Under the pieces are notes generated by a model. It was given only the letters and a program-made list of their open reading frames with translations, did not search any database and was not told the DNA's origin. The position numbers and the translations under genes are program-made. 64,000 nt of DNA from an uncultured Gemmatimonadota bacterium. Its GTDB lineage: Bacteria; Gemmatimonadota; Gemmatimonadetes; Palauibacterales; Palauibacteraceae. The stretch spans positions 61,421 through 125,420 of the forward strand of contig CAJWLK010000007.1 in NCBI GenBank assembly GCA_913043255.1, read 5' to 3'. Each line of letters starts with the position of its first letter. The first letter of the stretch is position 1. This document shows, in pieces, positions 1 through 6,937 of this stretch.

Positions 1-67
1 CAACCCACACACCGAACGCCACCAAAGCCGCGGAGTACGCGAGGAGGACCAATAGCCCCGAAGTCAT
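1..67 (-). CDS. N-terminal fragment of a membrane protein (window edge)
   Basis: A minus-strand ATG at 67 opens a frame that stays open to the window edge (22 codons). It encodes a strongly hydrophobic start (MTSGLLVLLAYSAALVAFG...), which reads as a first transmembrane helix. The ATG overlaps the TGA stop of the upstream P1-family peptidase in an ATGA arrangement, so the two are probably translationally coupled. The opening resembles the first helix of sodium:solute symporters, but 22 residues are too few to name a family. A permease next to a dipeptide or amide hydrolase would make sense. This is inference beyond the hydrophobic segment and the overlap. Confidence 0.6.
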   Translation of the reverse strand, partial: MTSGLLVLLAYSAALVAFGVWV

Positions 68-1119
68 CGGTTCGCGCCCAACTCCGAGACCGAAGGGATA
101 CCCGGAAGACCCTTCGCAGTCCGCACAGCGCGCAGAATAGCTTCAGTCAAAACATCCGCTGCGAGGCCCCCAAGCACCGTGAGTGATGGACTCCCAATCC
201 TCGTGCCAGTGGCTAAGGCAAAGATCGTATCACCATCACCAGGCGTATGCGCGGGATAGATGGCCCGGGCCAACCCATCGTGAGCCATCTGAGCCATCTT
301 AGTGGCCTGTGCCTGAGTCAGACTGGCGTTCGTAGCAACCACTCCAATTGTGGTGTTAGCACCCGCCGGTGATTCGGGGCGGGTGTTCCGAAGCAGTTTC
401 CGTGCATCCAGGAAACCTCCGTCCAGGTCTCGAATCCCGGCTACCACCTCACCCGTCGTCGGATCAACCACATCGCCAACCGCATTTACCGCAACCACAG
501 CTGCTACTGTCAAACCATCATCGAGCGTAATCGACGCGGTTCCAATCCCCCCCTTCATCGCAGACCCCAACCCCTGCAACTTCCCTACGGTCGCACCAGC
601 TCCTGCACCAATGCTTCCTTCTGCTGGCTTTATCGTCGTTGCAACTGAGGCAGCTTGATATCCGCACTCCGGCCCTGGACGGATCGAACCATCTCCAATT
701 CCAAGGTCAAACAGGATCGCCCCCGTTACGATTGGAATGATATGTGCCCCAACACGTAACCCAACCCCATGCTCCTCGAGGTACCGCATCACACCCGATG
801 CTGCATCAAGACCATAGGTGCTCCCTCCAGATAGGACCACCGCATGAACTTCCTGAACCGTGGATACCGGGTCCAACAGCGCAAGCTCGCGTGTTCCCGG
901 GGCGCCTCCCCGCACATCAACACCGCCTACCGCACCGCCCTCTGCAAGCACGACCGTACATCCCGTGGGTCTTTCATCGAGCGTAAAGTGACCTAGCTTC
1001 AGCCCATCTACGGCAGTTATGCCGGGTCCATACAACTTATTCTGGGCCACACAAACCCCAGCCACAGCGAACGTGCTCACAAATATGCTAACCCCAACAA
1101 CAACGCAGGATCGCCTCAT
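64..1119 (-). CDS. P1 family peptidase (DmpA/BapA-type aminopeptidase), exported
   Basis: This is a member of the N-terminal-nucleophile peptidase family P1, whose known members cleave N-terminal residues from small peptides or amides after self-cleavage into two chains. I see the family's glycine-rich GAGAGATVGK stretch, the early VLSGGSTYGLDAASGV motif, and an Asn-Thr-Thr (ANTTIGVVATNA) that aligns with the self-cleavage site and nucleophile. The frame is open back to 1167, but the ATG at 1119 (MRRSCVVVG) is the better start because it gives a normal signal peptide ending near VCVAQ. That predicts a periplasmic or secreted enzyme of about 351 residues. It overlaps the next gene by ATGA. Substrate is unknown. 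Confidence 0.85.
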   Translation of the reverse strand: MRRSCVVVGVSIFVSTFAVAGVCVAQNKLYGPGITAVDGLKLGHFTLDERPTGCTVVLAEGGAVGGVDVRGGAPGTRELALLDPVSTVQEVHAVVLSGGSTYGLDAASGVMRYLEEHGVGLRVGAHIIPIVTGAILFDLGIGDGSIRPGPECGYQAASVATTIKPAEGSIGAGAGATVGKLQGLGSAMKGGIGTASITLDDGLTVAAVVAVNAVGDVVDPTTGEVVAGIRDLDGGFLDARKLLRNTRPESPAGANTTIGVVATNASLTQAQATKMAQMAHDGLARAIYPAHTPGDGDTIFALATGTRIGSPSLTVLGGLAADVLTEAILRAVRTAKGLPGIPSVSELGANR

Positions 1120-1205
1120 CCACCCTCCTTGGCGTTCACGGTCCAGTAAAACCGAGACGGTCCTCATTATAGCAGCCGTGCTCGTCTGGGCAGCCCCAAC
1201 CGCTC

Positions 1206-2498
1206 TTGAATAATTCCACGGTGACGCGAGCTATCCTAGAAGAGATCGACGCAAATGCGGAAGAGTTGGTCGAGTTTGCGGCAGACCTGATCCGCATCCC
1301 AACTGTGAATCCGCCTGGGACAGACTATGAACGATGCGCGAAGGTTATCGGCGATCGGATGTCTGCCCTTGGCTACGAGGTCGAATACGTCGAGGCTTTG
1401 GATCGGCCCGAGCACACCGACGAACATCCACGGGTGAATGTGGTCGGTACACTTAGGTCAGACGACACCGGTCCCTGTGTACACCTGAATGGGCATTTCG
1501 ATGTCGTTCCAGCAGGTGACGACTGGACCGTCGACCCATTTGGCGGCCTAATCCGAGATGGAAGGCTCTACGGTCGTGGCAGCGCGGATATGAAGGCGGG
1601 GCTCGCCGCCGCAATATATGCCGCGACAGCGGTTCGCCGGGTTGGAATAAGCGCCGGCACATTAGAAACTAGTGCTACCGTCGATGAAGAGAGTGGCGGC
1701 TTTGCAGGCGTTGCATACCTAGCCGAGATGGGGCGCATCCACAGAAACCGAACAGATTATGTCATAATCCCAGAACCGTTCGGGATTGACGGGATCTCTC
1801 TCGGGCACCGTGGTGTCTATTGGTTTAAGATCACTGCGCGCGGTCGTATGGGTCACGGAAGCATGCCATTTCTCGGGCGGAACGCAATTCAGGACCTTAA
1901 TGTCATCCTCCAAAAAGTGAATGAAGAGTTGCAACCGAGCCTCGCTACCCGAACAACCAGTATGCCCGTTGTGCCGAAACAGGCGCGATCTGGTTCAATC
2001 AACGTCAACTCGATCCGGGGAGGACAAGCAGACGCGGGGGGGGACGAAATTTCGCCGGCTCAAACACCTTGCGTCCCCGATTCAGCAGAGGCTGTATTCG
2101 ATCGACGCTTTATCCTTGAAGAACAGTTCGAGACTGTCCGCGCCGAAGTCGAATCACTCTTAGAGGATGCCACACGAGAAAACCAAGAGCGCGAATACGA
2201 ACTGACAGACATTTTAATTGTGCACCCAACGTTCACATCGGCTGATTCGCCACTTGTCGGAGCACTCGAGCGGGCGATCCGACAAGTCGTGGACCAACCC
2301 GCAAGGCTCGTGGCTAGCCCGGGAACATACGACCAGAAGCACATCGCTCGGATCGCAGGAGTTCAACACTGCGTAGCCTACGGCCCAGGAACGCTTGAAC
2401 AAGCACACCAACCAGACGAATCTTGCTCAGTTCGTGATATCGTCACATCGGCTAAGGTGATGGCTGTCGCGGCGGCGAATCTACTAGTCCCGAGTTAG
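1206..2498 (+). CDS. M20 family metallopeptidase (ArgE/DapE-like deacylase)
   Basis: This is a di-zinc amidohydrolase of the M20 family, related to acetylornithine deacetylase and succinyl-diaminopimelate desuccinylase. The metal and catalytic residues are present: His97 and Asp99 in GHFDVVPAG, Asp128 in GSADMKAG, Glu161-Glu162 in DEESGG, Glu190 in IPEPFG, and a late His in EQAHQPDE. There is no signal peptide, so it is cytoplasmic. The start shown is TTG; a GTG five codons later is equally possible. The gene is divergent from the P1 peptidase and is not near arginine or lysine genes, so I do not assign ArgE or DapE. A role in cutting acylated amino acids or small peptides is more likely. Confidence 0.85.
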   Translation: MNNSTVTRAILEEIDANAEELVEFAADLIRIPTVNPPGTDYERCAKVIGDRMSALGYEVEYVEALDRPEHTDEHPRVNVVGTLRSDDTGPCVHLNGHFDVVPAGDDWTVDPFGGLIRDGRLYGRGSADMKAGLAAAIYAATAVRRVGISAGTLETSATVDEESGGFAGVAYLAEMGRIHRNRTDYVIIPEPFGIDGISLGHRGVYWFKITARGRMGHGSMPFLGRNAIQDLNVILQKVNEELQPSLATRTTSMPVVPKQARSGSINVNSIRGGQADAGGDEISPAQTPCVPDSAEAVFDRRFILEEQFETVRAEVESLLEDATRENQEREYELTDILIVHPTFTSADSPLVGALERAIRQVVDQPARLVASPGTYDQKHIARIAGVQHCVAYGPGTLEQAHQPDESCSVRDIVTSAKVMAVAAANLLVPS

Positions 2499-2538
2499 AG
2501 TGTTCCGGCCCAAGGGTTAGACAGGATTGTAACTTCTT

Positions 2539-4488
2539 TCAACAGGCCAATTCAGGACGATCCCTGAAGAGATTGAGAGCCTCTGGGTTCGATAGCGCCT
2601 CAATGTTTTTCACAGGCTCACCCTGTACGACTGCACGCACCGCAAGCTCAACAATCTTTCCGCTTTTTGTACGCGGGATATCAGCAACTTCAAGAATCCA
2701 CGTAGGAACATGGCGGGGAGATGCGTTTTCACGGATGGCCAACCGTATTTTCGCCTCCAAATTGTCGTCGAGAACGGCACGATCTGCGAGCCGCACGAAG
2801 AGGACAATACGCGTATCATTTTCCCAGGGTTGACCAATCACTATGGCCTCCAGAATTTCCGGGATACACTCCACCTGCTGGTATATTTCAGCCGTTCCGA
2901 TGCGCACACCACCCGCATTCAGTGTCGCATCTGAACGCCCGGTAATGACCATTCCACCACCATCCTTCCACTCCATCCAATCTCCGTGGCGCCAGATGCC
3001 CGGGTACATCTCGAAGTATGCTGAGTAGAACCGACTTCCATCGTCATCTCCCCAAAACCCAAGCGGCACTGAAGGGAAAGGTGACTTACACACCAATTCA
3101 CCTTTCTCATCCCGAACAGACCGGCCATTTTGGTCCAACACGTCCACATCCATCCCGAGTGTCGGCCCCTGGATCTCACCTCGGCAGACAGGCAATAATG
3201 GATTTCCCCCCACAAAGGACGCACATAGGTCTGTACCACCGGAGATCGACGCGAGATGAATGTCTTTCTTCACGTTCCTATACACGTAATCAAAACCTTC
3301 TGGCACAAGCACAGACCCTGTGGAGCATAGGGTTTTAACTGTACCCAAATTATGAGACTCAATTGGGCGAACCCCTGCTTTCGAAATTCCATCCAAAAAC
3401 TTTGCGGAGACTCCAAACAAAGTCATACCCACCTCATCGGCATAGTCAAATAGAACGCTTGGGTTGGGGTATACGGGCGATCCATCATACAAGACGACTG
3501 TGGCCTCGGCGGCGAGCGTAGTTGCGAGCCAGTTCCACATCATCCATCCACACGTCGTGAAGTAGAATACCCGATCATCCGGTTTTACGTCACCGTGCAG
3601 TTGTTGTTCTTTGACGTGTTGGAGCAGCACACCACCTGCGCCATGAATGATGCATTTGGGGGCACCGGTCGTTCCTGACGAAAACAAGATGTAAAGAGGA
3701 TGATCGAACGGTAGTTGTTCGAATTCGATGTCCCCTGCTTCGTAGGGCGCTAAAAAGTCATCGAATAACACGGCGTTCGGAATCCCCGAAACGTCAGGCG
3801 TCGACTCTCCGTAGGGGACGACTAAGACCATTTCGACGGAAGGGAGCAGATTGACGATGGCGGGGAGTTTCTCAAGACTCGAATGCCATGTTCCGTTATA
3901 AAAATACCCGTCAGCCGCGACCAAAACCCGGGGCTCAATCTGTCCGAAGCGATCTATCACACCCTGCACACCAAAATCTGGTGAGGCGGTGGACACCGTC
4001 GCTCCCAAGCTCGCAGCACCAAGCATTAACATCATCGCTTCAGGCATGTTAGGCACATACCCCGCAACACGATCCCCCGGTTTCAAACCACAAGCCCTGA
4101 GTGCCTGTGCAAGTCTCGATGTTGTATTATAGAGCTGCTGCCAAGTCACTTCACGCCGGACTCGATCCTCGCCACGGAATACCATAGCAAGACTCTCATC
4201 TCTTCGACGAAGCAGGTTTTCGGCGAAATTAAGTCGCGCGTCTGGAAAGTATCGCGCCCCGGGAAATTGCTCCTTATCGATCATCACGCGTTCGCCTTTT
4301 TCGCCAACTATGTGACAAAAGTCCCAGATTGCATCCCAAAACCCCGCTTGGTCATCAACAGACCAACGCCATAGCTCATCACTATTAGTTGCAGAAATAC
4401 CTTTTTTTTCGATAACAAATCGATGGAACGCAGCCATATTTGTTGCTGCAATACGCTTCTCGTCAGGTATCCAGAGAGGGGTGCTCAT
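2539..4488 (-). CDS. aacS: Acetoacetyl-CoA synthetase
   Basis: This AMP-forming ligase activates acetoacetate to acetoacetyl-CoA. The 649-residue length, the N-terminal region (TPLWIPDEKRIAATNM, WSVDDQAGFWDAIWDF) and overall organisation fit acetoacetate-CoA ligase better than acetyl-CoA synthetase. The ATP-binding P-loop SSGTTGAPK is at about 270–278, and the catalytic-lysine motif PRTKSGK is near the C-terminus. The ATG overlaps the stop of the upstream oxidase-like gene by four bases, so it is the last gene of a three-gene operon with the NorC-like and NorB-like genes. Why a ketone-body-type ligase is coupled to a respiratory module is not clear from sequence. It ends 41 bp from the convergent M20 peptidase gene. 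Confidence 0.9.
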   Translation of the reverse strand: MSTPLWIPDEKRIAATNMAAFHRFVIEKKGISATNSDELWRWSVDDQAGFWDAIWDFCHIVGEKGERVMIDKEQFPGARYFPDARLNFAENLLRRRDESLAMVFRGEDRVRREVTWQQLYNTTSRLAQALRACGLKPGDRVAGYVPNMPEAMMLMLGAASLGATVSTASPDFGVQGVIDRFGQIEPRVLVAADGYFYNGTWHSSLEKLPAIVNLLPSVEMVLVVPYGESTPDVSGIPNAVLFDDFLAPYEAGDIEFEQLPFDHPLYILFSSGTTGAPKCIIHGAGGVLLQHVKEQQLHGDVKPDDRVFYFTTCGWMMWNWLATTLAAEATVVLYDGSPVYPNPSVLFDYADEVGMTLFGVSAKFLDGISKAGVRPIESHNLGTVKTLCSTGSVLVPEGFDYVYRNVKKDIHLASISGGTDLCASFVGGNPLLPVCRGEIQGPTLGMDVDVLDQNGRSVRDEKGELVCKSPFPSVPLGFWGDDDGSRFYSAYFEMYPGIWRHGDWMEWKDGGGMVITGRSDATLNAGGVRIGTAEIYQQVECIPEILEAIVIGQPWENDTRIVLFVRLADRAVLDDNLEAKIRLAIRENASPRHVPTWILEVADIPRTKSGKIVELAVRAVVQGEPVKNIEALSNPEALNLFRDRPELAC

Positions 4489-5969
4489 ACTCGGGTCGGA
4501 GATACCCAGAAGTATCTAAATGCCGGCGAATGAAGCTTTACAAGCAGCATAATGAAAAAGGCTAGAGTGATGGTACCAGATATAGCGAAACCGAGGCCAC
4601 TGAACGCAGTCACCCAATCTGGAGGCACATAAGCTTCATTGGGCGCATGCACAGCGCGCGTCACACTCACGGCGATACCAACGACATGAAGCCAGACTAC
4701 AAGTGCTGCTACCGAAAGGTTGAGTCCAATTAAGATCCGGCGCATTCCAATCGTATTAAGGGAGGCTGCCCCTCTGGTACCTTCCCGGGCTTGGAGGTGT
4801 TCACCCAATATCCAAATGATGGCCCCAATAAGAATCATTGTATCAATGCCAATCATCGCCGCCATTGCATGGCCGGCAACCACATAAGTCCCATGGATCA
4901 GCGCATTAATGGGCGGAACCGATATGATCACGGCACTAAAGACTAGGGCACAGGTCCACCACTTCGAAGCAGTAAACCATCCCCGTGTTGCGCAGAAGTC
5001 TCGAGCCTCAGTATCTCGCGTTAGTCGCCACACATCCACAACGGCACGATATAAAATGATGATTTCGAGCATGCTGACCACAAACGCGATCCATTTGACC
5101 AATTCTCGACCCGGGAGGTGATACGTATGATGGCCAAAATTGGTGAACGAATTGAGAAGACCAACTCCAAACAAGGCATACGCTAGCTTCGAATGACCGT
5201 ACGAAGTGTCGCGCGAGATGCGTTCGCCAATGTAAATAACGCTACCATACACAAAGAGATTGAAGCTCCCAACCAAGGTCCCTGTAGCTTTCCACTGGAT
5301 GCGCAGATCATGCACAGGGTCAGAAAATATCCCCGGGATGAGATAAGCATGTTGTTCGAGGAACGTCCAGATGAAAAACAACATGCCAACGCCCCACATT
5401 GTGATATACGCCGGTCGTTCCCAGAAACGAGGGCCCGCCACCCGGAAGAAGTTCCATGCGAAACATAGCCACCCAAGGAGGATGAGGAGCGACAAAACAG
5501 GATGAAATCCCACATACTCGCGTCCCGAACCAATTCCAAGTGAGAGCGTCACAAGAATGCCAACTCCAGCAACAGCCCAGCTAGCAACTTGAACACGCAA
5601 GCGCCATCGGTCGCCCACGGTTGGGGGACCGCAGTCTTGTAGGTATCGATGAACAACCGCTACTCCACCGAGGAACACCCATGCCGAAGCAAAGACCGTA
5701 TGAATAGGACGGAGTTGGCGCAGATCTAGACCAATTTCCTGGAACGATGGGGCAAGACTCGGCATCGAGTAGAGAGCAGCAAGGATCCCCCCTAGAAGAG
5801 TGATCCCAATTGCGATCAATCCTCCCCGAATGAAAGTCAGCGTAGCGAATTGATGGACGGCATGACCTTCTTCGAATGCCCGCCATGGTTTCATTTCTGC
5901 AGAAGACCAAGGCATATGGTTTGTGTCACCACTCACGTCACCCGAGGTCGAAGTCCATCGTGAGTTCAT
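4485..5969 (-). CDS. NorB/CcoN-like heme-copper oxidase superfamily subunit I, divergent ligands
   Basis: I count 12 likely membrane helices in 494 residues, with clear superfamily landmarks. These are LRPIHT in helix II (His90, low-spin heme), FGHHTYHLPG in helix VII (His280/His281, nuclear metal) and VAGHAMAAMIG in helix X (His367, high-spin heme). Two expected ligands appear changed: the helix VI stretch QWKATGTLVGSF has no His, and the second His of the GHxH pair is Met369. Helix V carries Glu205 and His207. The CcoN cross-linked Tyr region is not recognisable, and the partner cytochrome is NorC-like, so this may be a NO reductase relative or an unusual oxidase. A GTG at 5987 is also in frame; I prefer the ATG at 5969, which overlaps the upstream stop (TGATG) with GGGAG eight bases before it. 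Confidence 0.8.
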   Translation of the reverse strand: MNSRWTSTSGDVSGDTNHMPWSSAEMKPWRAFEEGHAVHQFATLTFIRGGLIAIGITLLGGILAALYSMPSLAPSFQEIGLDLRQLRPIHTVFASAWVFLGGVAVVHRYLQDCGPPTVGDRWRLRVQVASWAVAGVGILVTLSLGIGSGREYVGFHPVLSLLILLGWLCFAWNFFRVAGPRFWERPAYITMWGVGMLFFIWTFLEQHAYLIPGIFSDPVHDLRIQWKATGTLVGSFNLFVYGSVIYIGERISRDTSYGHSKLAYALFGVGLLNSFTNFGHHTYHLPGRELVKWIAFVVSMLEIIILYRAVVDVWRLTRDTEARDFCATRGWFTASKWWTCALVFSAVIISVPPINALIHGTYVVAGHAMAAMIGIDTMILIGAIIWILGEHLQAREGTRGAASLNTIGMRRILIGLNLSVAALVVWLHVVGIAVSVTRAVHAPNEAYVPPDWVTAFSGLGFAISGTITLAFFIMLLVKLHSPAFRYFWVSPTRV

Positions 5970-6742
5970 CAACGGTACTCCCACCACGGTAGCGCACCCA
6001 ATTCGAGAGAGCGATCACTTGCAAGGGTCTGAGTCATAGAGTCGACTTCACTGCGGTGAGCATTCAAGAACTCAAGAAACGCGATAACGGACTCACGTTC
6101 TTCGAGGCTCAATCCCGGTACAGGTGGAGGCATACCCCTCTCAGGTCTTCCTTGCGACAATACCTGCTCGAGTGAGTCGCGAGTTAGCGTCTCAAAAACC
6201 AAAGAAAGATCAGGAGCCCCCACAGGGGATTCGCGAAACGGTAGATGGCAAGCACTACACGGCCTAGCCTGCATTGCCTGGAATCCAACCTGGGCTTCGA
6301 AATTCCCTTCTTCCCACTTAGCTTCGAGCGCCCGTTCGAACGCTCCTTGGAGACCAGACTGCGCCTCTGGGTTGCCTAACCGAAGTTGACCCCGACCAAT
6401 CTCTGGCCGATCCATGTGACGGAGGAACTCAGATATTGCTGCAATCTCTAGGTCATTCAGCCTGAGCGGCGGCATTTGTCCACTTCCCACCTGTAGGAGG
6501 GAGGCAAAACGAGTCGAATCTATTCGGCTCGAAACGTTTGTCAGATCTGGTCCGAGGAATCCCCCTTGACCATAGAGTTGGTGGCATGTTTGACAGGCAT
6601 GTTGGTGCCACAGAACACGACCCTGGAGCGCAGCCTCCGTGAGCGGAACGCTCCGCGCATCAGAATACACTAAAACCGTTTGGACCCCAAAACACAGGAC
6701 CAAAAAAGATATTAGCCTTTTTTTCCACTGTGGCTTAAACAT
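5969..6742 (-). CDS. Diheme cytochrome c, NorC-like, membrane-anchored
   Basis: An N-terminal hydrophobic helix (LISFLVLCFGVQTVLVY) anchors two c-type heme domains. The first has CQTCH followed by LYGQGGFLGPDLTN, the signature of NorC, the cytochrome subunit of nitric oxide reductase. The second has CSACH around residue 165. Downstream Met residues in GQMPPL and GMPPPVPG are likely axial ligands. Known NorC proteins carry one heme, so the second domain is an extension, as in some CcoP-type subunits. It is the first gene of the operon with the NorB-like subunit and acetoacetyl-CoA synthetase, and is the likely electron donor to the catalytic subunit on the outer face of the membrane. Confidence 0.85.
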   Translation of the reverse strand: MFKPQWKKRLISFLVLCFGVQTVLVYSDARSVPLTEAALQGRVLWHQHACQTCHQLYGQGGFLGPDLTNVSSRIDSTRFASLLQVGSGQMPPLRLNDLEIAAISEFLRHMDRPEIGRGQLRLGNPEAQSGLQGAFERALEAKWEEGNFEAQVGFQAMQARPCSACHLPFRESPVGAPDLSLVFETLTRDSLEQVLSQGRPERGMPPPVPGLSLEERESVIAFLEFLNAHRSEVDSMTQTLASDRSLELGALPWWEYR

Positions 6743-6937
6743 TCAATACAGTCTGCTGTAGCAGTGAAATGATTGCCTTTTTGGTACAATTCCGAATTTT
6801 GTGACATCGTCAAACTTATCAGGCACCGACTAGAAGTGAAGGTAGTTAGCCAGTCAAGCAATTTTCTCTCCCCCCGTTGCGTCTAGAGAAGAGAGATGAC
6901 CAAGTTGGGCGGTCAATACCCTTTAGCCAAATGAGTA

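Noticed and set aside
1206..2498. ArgE or DapE assignment
   Set aside because: M20 features are clear but no arginine or lysine genes are close and the family is broad.
6802..6812. TGAC ATC GTCA dyad upstream of the NorC-like gene as an FNR/DNR-type box
   Set aside because: Only four-base arms with three-base spacing, which does not fit the FNR consensus.
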